DNA from: Streptomyces sp. NBC_01306
GTDB lineage: Bacteria; Actinomycetota; Actinomycetes; Streptomycetales; Streptomycetaceae
Direction of reading: 5' to 3'
NCBI RefSeq assembly: GCF_026340465.1
Contig: NZ_JAPEPC010000001.1
Coordinates: 682,001-746,000 of the forward strand
DNA length: 64,000 nucleotides
Of this stretch, positions 7,761 through 15,531 are shown piece after piece; the first letter of the stretch is position 1, and each line of letters begins with the position of its first letter. Both the position numbers and the translations under genes were made by a program. The notes under the pieces were generated by a model that had not been told where the DNA came from, made no database searches, and saw only the letters and a list, made by a program, of their open reading frames with translations.

Positions 7761-9383
7761 ATGTCCGCACCAGCGCCGTCTCCGCTGGCCATCGTCGATG
7801 CCGAGCCCCTGCCCCGGCAGGACGAGGTCCTCACCGATGCGGCCCTGGCCTTCGTGGCCGAGCTGCACCAGCGGTTCACCCACCGCCGTGATGAGCTGCT
7901 CGTCCGCCGCGCTGAGCGCCGTGCCGAGATCGCCCGGACGTCCTCGCTCGATTTCCTCCCGGAGACCGCGAGCATCCGTAACGACGACAGCTGGAAGGTC
8001 GCGCCGGCCCCGGCCACGCTCAACGACCGCCGCGTCGAGATCACCGGCCCGACCGACCGCAAGATGACCATCAACGCCCTGAACTCGGGCGCCAGGGTCT
8101 GGCTCGCAGATTTCGAGGACGCGTCCGCCCCCACCTGGGAGAACGTTGTCACCGGCCAGCTGAATCTGACCGACGCCTACGAGCGCCGGATCGACTTCAC
8201 GGACCCGAAGTCCGGCAAGTCGTACGCACTGAAGCCCGCAGCCGACCTCGCGACCGTCGTGATGCGCCCGCGCGGCTGGCACCTCGACGAGCGCCACCTC
8301 GTGCTGGACGACCGTCCGGTCCCGGGCGCCCTGGTCGACTTCGGCCTGTACTTCTTCCACAACGCCAAGCGCCTCATCGAGCTCGGCAAGGGCCCGTACT
8401 TCTACCTCCCGAAGACCGAGTCCCACCTGGAGGCGCGCCTCTGGAACGAGATCTTCGTCTTCGCGCAGGACTACATCGGCATCCCGCAGGGCACCGTCCG
8501 CGCGACCGTCCTGATCGAGACGATCACGGCGGCGTACGAGATGGAGGAGATCCTCTACGAACTGCGCGACCACGCCTCCGGGCTGAACGCGGGGCGCTGG
8601 GACTACCTGTTCTCCATCGTCAAGAACTTCCGCGACGGCGGCTCCAAGTTCGTCCTGCCGGACCGCAATCTGGTCACGATGACGGCGCCGTTCATGCGCG
8701 CGTACACCGAGCTCCTGGTCCGCACCTGCCACAAGCGCGGCGCGCACGCCATCGGCGGCATGGCCGCCTTCATCCCCTCCCGGCGCGACGCCGAGGTCAA
8801 CAAGGTGGCCTTCGAGAAGGTCAAGGCGGACAAGGACCGCGAGGCCGCCGACGGCTTCGACGGCTCCTGGGTCGCCCACCCGGACCTGGTGCCGATCGCC
8901 ATGAAGTCGTTCGACGCGGTCCTCGGCGAGAACCCGAACCAGAAGCAGCGCCTGCGCGAGGACGTCGCGGTGGCTCCGGGCGACCTGATCGCGATCGACT
9001 CCCTGGACGCCAGGCCGACGTACGAGGGCCTGGTCAACGCCGTTCAGGTCGGCATCCGCTACATCGAGGCGTGGCTGCGCGGCATGGGCGCCGTGGCCAT
9101 CTTCAACCTGATGGAGGACGCCGCGACAGCGGAGATCTCCCGCTCGCAGATCTGGCAGTGGATCAACGCGAACGTGGTCTTCGAGAACGGCGAACACGCG
9201 ACGGCTGAGCTGGCCCGGAAGATCGCGGCGGACGAGCTGACCGCGATCGAGAAGGAGATCGGCGAGGAGGCGTTCGCTGCGGGCAAGTGGCAGCAGGCAC
9301 ACGACCTCCTGCTGACGGTGTCCCTGGACGCCGACTACGCGGACTTCCTGACGCTGCCCGCGTACGAGCAGCTGGGGAGCTGA
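7761..9383 (+). CDS. aceB: Malate synthase A
   Basis: 540-residue cytosolic enzyme condensing glyoxylate with acetyl-CoA to malate. Length and motifs match the A (AceB) isoform: ARVWLADFEDASAPTWENV, MRPRGWHLDERHL (catalytic arginine region), a magnesium-binding EDAATAEISRSQIWQW segment, and the C-terminal HDLLLTVSLDADYADFLTLPAYEQL. The ATG is preceded by GAAGGAG. Here it serves allantoin breakdown by removing glyoxylate, rather than a glyoxylate shunt, as no isocitrate lyase is nearby. A strong intrinsic terminator follows. The promoter carries AllR-type boxes. Confidence 0.97.
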   Translation: MSAPAPSPLAIVDAEPLPRQDEVLTDAALAFVAELHQRFTHRRDELLVRRAERRAEIARTSSLDFLPETASIRNDDSWKVAPAPATLNDRRVEITGPTDRKMTINALNSGARVWLADFEDASAPTWENVVTGQLNLTDAYERRIDFTDPKSGKSYALKPAADLATVVMRPRGWHLDERHLVLDDRPVPGALVDFGLYFFHNAKRLIELGKGPYFYLPKTESHLEARLWNEIFVFAQDYIGIPQGTVRATVLIETITAAYEMEEILYELRDHASGLNAGRWDYLFSIVKNFRDGGSKFVLPDRNLVTMTAPFMRAYTELLVRTCHKRGAHAIGGMAAFIPSRRDAEVNKVAFEKVKADKDREAADGFDGSWVAHPDLVPIAMKSFDAVLGENPNQKQRLREDVAVAPGDLIAIDSLDARPTYEGLVNAVQVGIRYIEAWLRGMGAVAIFNLMEDAATAEISRSQIWQWINANVVFENGEHATAELARKIAADELTAIEKEIGEEAFAAGKWQQAHDLLLTVSLDADYADFLTLPAYEQLGS

Positions 9384-9414
9384 GGCACCACCCGCTGATC
9401 GCTCGACCCACTGA

Positions 9415-9466
9415 CAGCAGGGGCTGTCCCGGAGCCAGGTGGCTCCGGGACAGCCCCTGCTGTTTT
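9415..9466 (+). terminator. Intrinsic terminator after aceB
   Basis: Perfect 23-bp stem (arms 9415-9437 and 9440-9462) with a 2-nt loop, followed by TTTT (9463-9466). This is the strongest terminator in the window. Confidence 0.93.
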
Positions 9467-9477
9467 CGTGGCCCGAC

Positions 9478-9564
9478 TGCTTCTCGGACCCCGCTGCTTC
9501 TCGGGCCCTGTTTCTCGGGTCCTGTTTCTCGGGTCCTGTTTCTCGGGTCCTGTTTCTCGGGCCC
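9478..9564. repeat. 14-bp tandem repeat between aceB and pucI
   Basis: Five adjacent copies of TGTTTCTCGGGTCC or one/two-base variants occupy 9495-9564, and one diverged copy lies at 9478-9491 after a 3-bp gap. The array is direct, short and without spacers, so it is a slippage-type minisatellite. It sits in a 387-bp non-coding gap that otherwise holds the aceB terminator and the pucI promoter. Confidence 0.9.
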
Positions 9565-9695
9565 TTCTTCCGGGCGTCCGGTTTCGTGCGTACCGTGCGC
9601 AACCGGAACCAGCACCTCCGGATATGTCCCGATCGCCCCCTCCACGGCCGCCTGCAACCGCACCCACCAGGCATGTTGGAGAAACCCACAATCTA

Positions 9696-9760
9696 TTGAC
9701 AGTCCACTTGGACGAACCTAGCCTTGCCGCATTCCGATACTTATATTCCACATGGTGGAA
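9696..9760 (+). promoter_or_regulatory. pucI promoter with downstream AllR palindrome
   Basis: TTGACA (9696-9701), 17 bp, TAGCCT (9719-9724) form a near-consensus vegetative promoter. The palindrome TTCCACATGGTGGAA (9746-9760, arms TTCCAC/GTGGAA) lies about 15 bp past the expected start site. Its complement differs from the aceB box by one base. Its right half overlaps the likely ribosome-binding sequence. No clear second box 21 bp away was found, unlike at the other four promoters. Confidence 0.68.
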
Positions 9761-9770
9761 TCTACTCAGA

Positions 9771-11363
9771 ATGAGTGGCCCGGTGATGAGTGCAGACACG
9801 CCTGTGGAACCACCCCGAGCAACGCCCTCCGTGAACACCACCGATATCGCCACTGATGTTCACGACAGTTCCGGAACCCCGTCCGGCGGCGACCGGTCGT
9901 CACCGGTTCACGCCGCACCTCCGCTGAGTCCCCGTCTGTACAACAACGACCTGGCGCCCACCGAGGTCCACGGGCGCCGCTGGGGCAGCTACAACATCTT
10001 CACCCTGTGGGCGAACGACGTGCACAGCCTGGGCAACTACACGTTCGCCACTGGGCTGTTCGCCCTCGGGCTCGGCGCCTGGCAGGTGCTGCTCGCTCTC
10101 GCGATCGGCGCGGCGCTGCTCTTCGGGATACTCAACCTCTCCGGGTACATGGGCCAGAAGACCGGGATCCCGTTCCCGGTCATGAGCCGTATCAGCTTCG
10201 GTGTCCGGGGCGCCCAGATACCGGCTCTCATCCGTGGCGCCGTCGCCATCGCCTGGTTCGGCATCCAGACGTATCTCGCGTCCCATGTACTGAACGTCCT
10301 GCTGATCACGCTGCACCACCCGCTCGTCCACCTGACCGAGAACTCCTTCCTCGGGCTGTCGACCCTCGGCTGGATCTCCTTCGGGTTCCTGTGGTGCGTG
10401 CAGATCGGCATTCTGATGTACGGCATCGAAATGGTGCGGAAGTACGAGGCGTTCGCGGGCCCGGTCATCCTGTTCACGCTGTCCGCGCTCGCCGTCTGGA
10501 TGTTCTGGAAAGCGGGCTGCTCCATCTCGCTGTCCAACAACCACCCCCTGACGGGCGGGAAGATGTGGCACGAGATCTTCGCGGGAGCGTCTCTCTGGGT
10601 CGCCATCTACGGCACGTTCGCGCTGAACTTCTGCGACTTCACCCGGTCCTGTACGAGCAAGAAGTCGATCACGATCGGCAACTTCTGCGGCATTCCCGTC
10701 AACATCATGCTCTTCGGGACCATCGCGGTCGTGCTGGCCGGGGCGCAGTTCCGGATCAACGGGAAGGTCATCAACAGCCCGGCGGACGTCGTACAGGCCA
10801 TCCCCAACACCTGGTTCGTGGCGCTCGCCAGTCTCGCGCTGATCGTCCTCACCGTCGCGGTCAACCTCATGGCCAACTTCGTGGCCCCGGCCTACGCGCT
10901 GGCCAATCTCTTCCCCAAACACCTCAACTTCAGGCGGGCCGGGATCGTCAGCGGCGTGATCGGCATCGTCATCCTGCCGTGGAACCTCTACAACAACCCG
11001 ACCGTCGTCAACTACTTCCTGGGCGGCCTGGGTGCCTTCCTCGGCCCGCTGTTCGGCGTGATCATCGCCGACTACTGGCTGATCAGGAAGGGCCGGGTCA
11101 ATGTGCCCGAGCTGTACACGATGGAGACGTCCGCCGCGTACCACTACACGCGCGGCGTCAACCTCCGCGCCATCGCCGCCTTCACCCCGGCGGCCGCCGC
11201 GGCCATCGTCTGCGCCCTGGTTCCGCTGTTCTCCGCCGTCGCACCGTTCGCCTGGTTCATCGGCGCCGGAATCGCCGCCGCCGTGTATGTCGGCGTCGCG
11301 GAGCGGAACGGCAGCCACGAGGACGTTCCGGGCGCGTCCATAGCCGTTCCGAGCGTGCACTGA
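9771..11363 (+). CDS. pucI: NCS1-family allantoin/purine permease (PucI-like)
   Basis: About 530-residue polytopic membrane transporter with roughly 12 hydrophobic segments. The N-terminal signature RLYNNDLAPTEVHGRRWGSYN followed by IFTLWANDVHSLGNYTFA is characteristic of NCS1 symporters of the PucI/FurD type. TGIPFPVMSRISFG and PALIRGAVAIAWFGIQTY (transmembrane segment 3 region) are substrate-site motifs of the family. The ATG at 9771 is favoured; ATG 9786 is possible. It is followed after 82 bp by a racemase-family gene in the same direction, so the pair probably imports and conditions allantoin. The symbol is by family resemblance; other nucleobases or hydantoins remain possible. Confidence 0.85.
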   Translation: MSGPVMSADTPVEPPRATPSVNTTDIATDVHDSSGTPSGGDRSSPVHAAPPLSPRLYNNDLAPTEVHGRRWGSYNIFTLWANDVHSLGNYTFATGLFALGLGAWQVLLALAIGAALLFGILNLSGYMGQKTGIPFPVMSRISFGVRGAQIPALIRGAVAIAWFGIQTYLASHVLNVLLITLHHPLVHLTENSFLGLSTLGWISFGFLWCVQIGILMYGIEMVRKYEAFAGPVILFTLSALAVWMFWKAGCSISLSNNHPLTGGKMWHEIFAGASLWVAIYGTFALNFCDFTRSCTSKKSITIGNFCGIPVNIMLFGTIAVVLAGAQFRINGKVINSPADVVQAIPNTWFVALASLALIVLTVAVNLMANFVAPAYALANLFPKHLNFRRAGIVSGVIGIVILPWNLYNNPTVVNYFLGGLGAFLGPLFGVIIADYWLIRKGRVNVPELYTMETSAAYHYTRGVNLRAIAAFTPAAAAAIVCALVPLFSAVAPFAWFIGAGIAAAVYVGVAERNGSHEDVPGASIAVPSVH

Positions 11364-11445
11364 GCCGGCGCAGGCCCTGTGACAGGCGCCGCCCGGCGTC
11401 CGCCAGAAACTCCCGCACCACCCGAACCACCTGTGAGGTACCTCC

Positions 11446-12207
11446 ATGCGGATACTCGCCGTGAACGTGAACACCACCGAATCCATTACCGAGGCGATCG
11501 CCGCACAGGCGAGGTCGGCGGCGTCGGACGGCACGGAGATCGTGGGCCTGACCCCGCGATTCGGGGCCGAGTCCGTGGAGGGCAACTTCGAGAGCTACCT
11601 CGCGGCGATCGCGGTGATGGACCGGGTCCGCTCCTATCCGGAGCCCTTCGACGCCGTGATCCAGGCGGGCTACGGCGAGCACGGCAGGGAGGGACTCCAG
11701 GAGCTGCTGGACGTACCGGTCGTGGACATCACCGAGGCGGCGGCCAGTACCGCGATGTTCCTCGGGCACACCTACTCGGTGGTCACCACGCTCGACCGTA
11801 CGGTTCCCCTGATCGAGGACCGGCTGAAGCTCGCGGGGCTCTACGACCGCTGCGCATCGGTCCGGGCCAGTGGCCTGGCCGTACTGGAGCTCGAAGAGGA
11901 CCCGGCGGCCGCCGTCGAGTCGATCGTGTCGCAGGCGGAGCGCGCTGTGGCCGAGGACAGGGCCGAGGTCATCTGCCTGGGCTGCGGCGGCATGGCGGGG
12001 CTTGACGAGCAGATCAGGGAGCGCACCGGTGTTCCGGTCGTGGACGGTGTCAGTGCCGCCGTCGCCGTTGCCGAGTCGCTGGTCCGGCTCGGCCTCTCCA
12101 CCTCCAAGGTGCGCACCTACGCGACACCCCGCCCCAAGCACATCGCCGGCTGGCCGTCCGCCGCCTTCGCGGACGCCGGCCGGACGACGGGCCACGCCCG
12201 CATCTGA
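11446..12207 (+). CDS. Asp/Glu/hydantoin (allantoin) racemase-family protein lacking the first catalytic Cys
   Basis: 253-residue cytosolic protein of the Asp/Glu/hydantoin racemase superfamily: N-terminal RILAVNVNTTESITEAI, C-terminal CLGCGGMAGLDEQI (Cys180 in the conserved position) and VPVVDGVSAAV. Position next to the NCS1 permease suggests it interconverts (R)- and (S)-allantoin, so that both enantiomers can be used. However, the first conserved cysteine, usually in a motif like ACFGDPG, is replaced: the sequence is VIQAGYGEHG with Gly75 at that site. The pair of cysteines normally does two-base proton transfer, so the enzyme may be one-sided, use another base, or have a different reaction. 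A GAGGTACC ribosome site precedes the ATG. Confidence 0.78.
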   Translation: MRILAVNVNTTESITEAIAAQARSAASDGTEIVGLTPRFGAESVEGNFESYLAAIAVMDRVRSYPEPFDAVIQAGYGEHGREGLQELLDVPVVDITEAAASTAMFLGHTYSVVTTLDRTVPLIEDRLKLAGLYDRCASVRASGLAVLELEEDPAAAVESIVSQAERAVAEDRAEVICLGCGGMAGLDEQIRERTGVPVVDGVSAAVAVAESLVRLGLSTSKVRTYATPRPKHIAGWPSAAFADAGRTTGHARI

Positions 12208-12344
12208 AACGGCGCCGCATCAGGGGTACGGGGGCCGGCATCACGTCACCGCCCCCGCCCCCGCCCGACCAGGCAGGATGCCGGGGAGTCCAGGGGATTT
12301 CCCGCCGACCGATGAGTTCTCGTACCGGGTCCGGTCTGAAGGGT

Positions 12345-12965
12345 ATGAACACGGACACGCATACGGATGCACCCGAGGAACCCGACAACGCCCGGCCCGA
12401 CCTGGAGCCCCCGGCCCGGTACATCGCGAAGCTCGCCGACGCCGTCAGCGACGCGCAGCTGGGCGGTCCCACGCCCTGTCCGGACTTCGCGGTCCGGGAC
12501 CTGATCGCCCACATCTCCGGATTGAGCGTGGCGTTCCGCGACGCGGCCAGGAAGGAGTTCGGGCCGAACACCAACACGGAACCGGGCACCGGCTCCCACC
12601 CCGAACTGACCGCGGACTGGCGGTCCGCGCTGCCCCTGCAGCTGGAAGAGCTGATCGTGGCCTGGCACTCCCCCGCCTCCTGGGAGGGCGACACCAAGGC
12701 GGGCGGATTCACCCTCCCCGCCCCGCTGGCCGCGCGGATCGCACTGAATGAACTGGTCGTGCACGGCTGGGACCTGGCCCGCGCGACCGGCCAGCGGTAC
12801 GCGCCCGATCCGGCGAGCCTCGGCGTCTCGTACGCGCTGCTCGCTCCGGCGGACAGCGTGGCGCGCGAGCCTGCCTTCGGCCCGGCTGTCGAGGTGCCGC
12901 AGGACGCCCCGTTCCTCGACCGGGTGATCGGGCTCAGCGGACGCAGCCCTGACTGGAAGCCTTAG
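12345..12965 (+). CDS. TIGR03086-type DinB/MDMPI-fold metal-binding protein
   Basis: About 206 residues of the actinobacterial DinB-like, mycothiol-maleylpyruvate-isomerase-related family. TPCPDFAVRDLIAHISGLSVAF gives the usual first metal histidine. LPAPLAARIALNELVVHGWDLARATGQ gives the second part of the metal site (NELVVHGWDLA is diagnostic). The ATG at 12345 is preceded by GAAGGG; an in-frame ATG at 12312 would add 11 residues. Such proteins are often mycothiol-dependent or stress-related, but the substrate here is unknown. It ends 15 bp from the converging cytX stop. Confidence 0.75.
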   Translation: MNTDTHTDAPEEPDNARPDLEPPARYIAKLADAVSDAQLGGPTPCPDFAVRDLIAHISGLSVAFRDAARKEFGPNTNTEPGTGSHPELTADWRSALPLQLEELIVAWHSPASWEGDTKAGGFTLPAPLAARIALNELVVHGWDLARATGQRYAPDPASLGVSYALLAPADSVAREPAFGPAVEVPQDAPFLDRVIGLSGRSPDWKP

Positions 12966-12980
12966 GAGCTTCCGGCTGGA

Positions 12981-14378
12981 TCAGGCCGGGTGGCGGCGCA
13001 GCCTGAGGGGTGCGTAGACGACGAGCGCGGTGAGGAAGGCCACGTAGTAGGCGAGGTCGGCGCCGTGCAGTGCGGCAGCCACCGGACCTGTGTAGAGGCC
13101 CGTGTTCATGAACGGAATCGCCGCGGCGAAGGCGGCGCAGAATGCCACCAGCGCGGGTCGGCCCGACCGGGAGCGGACGCTCTCCAGGGTGGGGTCGACC
13201 GGTTCGCCGTCGCGGGCCCTGGCGAACCAGTCGACAGCGACGACGGCGACGAAGCCGGGGATCCAGTAGCCGACGAAGAGCAGCACGTTCTGGAAGCGGG
13301 CGGCCGTGTCAGCTGCGTGCATCCACAGCACCAGGGGGAAACCGAGTACGGCGGCGAGAGCGGCCGCGAACGGACGCGGGATGCGCAGACCGATGGTCTG
13401 CAGGGCCAGCGAACCGCTGTAGTCGTTCATGGCGTTGCTGCACAGAGCGGCCAACGCCACGGCCAGCAGCCCCAGGCCCCCGAGTATGCCGCCGCCCAGC
13501 AGTCCGTCGACACCCCGGGCGGTCTGGTCGGTGAAGACGGATGCTCCCCACAACCCGAGTGACTGGACGGCCACGAAGGAGACGCTGACGCCGAGGAGCG
13601 TGTACCAGAACATGCGCGGGCGGGAGGTCTCCTGCGGCAGGTAGCGGCTGAAGTCGCTGGCGTACGGGGCCCACGACAGCGCCAGACTGAGAGCGATGGT
13701 GCTGGTCAGGATGAACGCACCGGCACGGTCGGCGCCGTGGGCGCTGCCGGCGGCCGCGGGATGGACACCGTCCGGGAGCCTGAAGGCCAGGGCGACGAAA
13801 GCCGCCGCGAGTACGAAGGTCATCAGCTTCTGCAGCCGGTGGATCGCTTCGTAGCCCAGTACGCCGAGGGACCCTTGTCCCACCATCATCACCAGCACAC
13901 CCAGCCAGAACGGCCAGCCGCAGAGCCGGGCCAGCGCGTCCCCGCCGAACAGCCCGATGAGCGCGTCCCAGGCGACCGACGAAAGCCATTGCAACAGGCC
14001 GGGCACCGTGACGGACCGGCCGAACGCGAGCCGGGCCAACGGCAGCTGACCTGCCCCGGTGCGGCTGCCCCACGTTCCGAGGTACGCGGTGGGAACAGCG
14101 CCGATGACGGTGCCCAGTACAACGGCGGCCAGCGCGGTGGGCAGGTCCAGACCGAGCGCGATACCGACGGTGCCGGTGAACACGCCGGTCATCGTCAGAT
14201 TCGGGGCGAACCACACGGTGAAGAGCCGGCCGGGGCCGCCGTACCGGTGGTGTCCTGGCACCGGCGCGATTCCGCGAGCCTCGATCCGCAAGTCGCCGGG
14301 CTGGGCAGGCATCCGGCCGTCGAAGACGGACCCGGCATCCGCGGCCGGCGCGTTGCTGGGAGCAGGTGGCAATGACAT
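12981..14378 (-). CDS. cytX: CytX-like NCS1 permease under TPP riboswitch control
   Basis: About 465-residue membrane transporter with ~12 hydrophobic segments of the NCS1 purine/cytosine permease family (LFTVWFAPNLTMTGVFTGTVG, GSRTGAGQLPLARLAFGRS, WAPYASDFSRYLPQETS, NAMNDYSGSLALQT). The leader is a thiamine pyrophosphate riboswitch. That assigns it to thiamine biology: CytX is the NCS1 member thought to import hydroxymethylpyrimidine. The start is taken at the ATG 14378, which has a GGAGGGA site 8 nt upstream. The ATG at 14387 directly abuts that site and is less likely. It is therefore not part of the purine-catabolic regulon despite the family name and its position. Confidence 0.85.
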   Translation of the reverse strand: MSLPPAPSNAPAADAGSVFDGRMPAQPGDLRIEARGIAPVPGHHRYGGPGRLFTVWFAPNLTMTGVFTGTVGIALGLDLPTALAAVVLGTVIGAVPTAYLGTWGSRTGAGQLPLARLAFGRSVTVPGLLQWLSSVAWDALIGLFGGDALARLCGWPFWLGVLVMMVGQGSLGVLGYEAIHRLQKLMTFVLAAAFVALAFRLPDGVHPAAAGSAHGADRAGAFILTSTIALSLALSWAPYASDFSRYLPQETSRPRMFWYTLLGVSVSFVAVQSLGLWGASVFTDQTARGVDGLLGGGILGGLGLLAVALAALCSNAMNDYSGSLALQTIGLRIPRPFAAALAAVLGFPLVLWMHAADTAARFQNVLLFVGYWIPGFVAVVAVDWFARARDGEPVDPTLESVRSRSGRPALVAFCAAFAAAIPFMNTGLYTGPVAAALHGADLAYYVAFLTALVVYAPLRLRRHPA

Positions 14379-14382
14379 GAGC

Positions 14383-14462
14383 GACATCCCTCCGCCAGTA
14401 CTAACTGGTTCAGGTTCGGCGGGTGTGATCTCAGCCCCTGGGCGGGGCACCCCGTGTCCGGT
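14383..14462 (-). promoter_or_regulatory. TPP riboswitch (THI element)
   Basis: Read on the minus strand, the leader contains GGGGTGCC, then GGCTGAGATCACACCCG, then GAACCTGAACCAGTTAGTACTGGCGGAGGGA. The CTGAGA and ACCTGA cores and the closing GxGGAGGGA are the conserved TPP aptamer landmarks, and flanking GGACA/TGTC bases can pair as P1. The 3' strand includes the GGAGGGA ribosome site, so control by Shine-Dalgarno sequestration is likely. Confidence 0.93.
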
Positions 14463-14580
14463 ACGACTGCAAGGCTAACGTGCGGCGCCACGCTGTCCAT
14501 GGCGAGGGTGCGTGGCTGCGGACGCCGGCGGCGGGTGTCAGGTCTCCGTGTTCACCAGGCCGAACACCCACACCCGCCGC

Positions 14581-15264
14581 TCAGCTGGTGAAGAAGTCGC
14601 TGACGGCTGCCGAGAACTGTCCGGGCTCCAGAGCGTGCACGGTGTGGCCGGCCGGGATCGTGATCACCCGGCAGTCGGGAATCCCCGCTGCCATGTCGGG
14701 GATCCGGTCCTGCGGCATGGAGCTGTCCGGGCCGCCGGTCACGATCAGTGTCGGGGCGACGATCTCGCCGAGCCGCTCGGCCCACTCGGGAGCGGGCTCC
14801 CGGATCTCGTTCTTGATGGCGGGCACGACGTTCCAGTCGTAGTCGACGGGTCGTTCGGGGTGCTCCGGCTCGGCCACCTCCCTGGGGTAAGGCGGCGGGG
14901 TCTCCTCCAGGACGAGCCGCTCCACCCGGTCCGCGTGCTCCTGGGCGAGCAGATAGGCGACGACGCCGCCCATGGAGTGGCCGACGACGCCGACCCGGTC
15001 CAGTTCCAGTTCGTCCAGGAAGCCCAGCACGTCGTCGCGCATGAGCTCGAACGAGTACTCGTCCGGCCAGTCGCTCTCCCCGTGTCCCCGCAGGTCGAGG
15101 GCGTACACCCGCCAATCGTGTCCGAGTGCCCGGCCGGTGTCCTCCCAGGTCGCGGACGAGCCGCCGAGACCGTGCAGCAGCACCACCGGCGCGCCGAAGG
15201 GGTCGCCCCAGGTGCGGTACGCGAGCCGTACGTCGCCGACATCGACTACTGAGTGATCGTCCAT
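14581..15264 (-). CDS. Alpha/beta-fold hydrolase
   Basis: 227-residue hydrolase. The oxyanion HGLGG motif is near residue 31, the nucleophile elbow VGHSMGG near residue 94, an acid is in the VTGGPDSS region, and the catalytic histidine is in PAGHTVHALEP near the C terminus. The ATG at 15264 gives the compact family length; upstream in-frame codons are rich in Arg/Pro and unlikely to be translated. There is no signal peptide, so it is cytosolic. It stands alone between cytX and the chitosanase promoter region. The substrate is unknown; esterase, haloperoxidase-like and C-C hydrolase activities are all compatible. Confidence 0.85.
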   Translation of the reverse strand: MDDHSVVDVGDVRLAYRTWGDPFGAPVVLLHGLGGSSATWEDTGRALGHDWRVYALDLRGHGESDWPDEYSFELMRDDVLGFLDELELDRVGVVGHSMGGVVAYLLAQEHADRVERLVLEETPPPYPREVAEPEHPERPVDYDWNVVPAIKNEIREPAPEWAERLGEIVAPTLIVTGGPDSSMPQDRIPDMAAGIPDCRVITIPAGHTVHALEPGQFSAAVSDFFTS

Positions 15265-15479
15265 ACCGCAGACGCTACCGCGCTCGGGCCGGTGCCTTCG
15301 CCGCCGTGGCGCACGGCCGTGGTCCGGTCGCATGGAGTCACAATCAGGCAAAATAGTCTGTGCAATCCTCGGTCATCCCGACTCAACCCAGCGGGTCAGC
15401 GGTCAGGAACGGTCCAGGACACATCTGATTCGCTCAACTCCTTTCCCTCCAGGGGGTGTACGGCCCTTGAGGCAGCTGA

Positions 15480-15494
15480 TAGGAAAGCTTCCTA
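15480..15494 (+). promoter_or_regulatory. Palindrome upstream of chitosanase (CsnR-box candidate)
   Basis: TAGGAAAGCTTCCTA has perfect 6-bp arms around AGC and lies 38 bp before the chitosanase GTG. A related element is found at 53754-53769 before the second chitosanase gene. Streptomyces chitosanase genes are known to be repressed by the ROK protein CsnR through a palindromic operator. I infer, but cannot verify, that this is that operator. The rest of the 267-bp gap holds nothing else I recognise. Confidence 0.6.
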
Positions 15495-15531
15495 ACAGAA
15501 CGCCGACGCATGAACTCCCCTTGGAGGACCG

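Noticed and set aside
9478..9564. Short direct repeats considered as a CRISPR array
   Set aside because: The 14-bp units are contiguous with no spacers and no cas genes are near.
7629..9689. A 686-codon open frame on the minus strand opposite aceB
   Set aside because: It is the codon-bias shadow of malate synthase, with Arg/Gly/Val-rich low-complexity translation and no recognisable domain. The + strand frame carries all malate synthase motifs.
12345..14378. Grouping the DinB-like gene and the NCS1 permease with the purine regulon
   Set aside because: Neither has a TTCC-N7-GGAA box, and the permease is under a TPP riboswitch.
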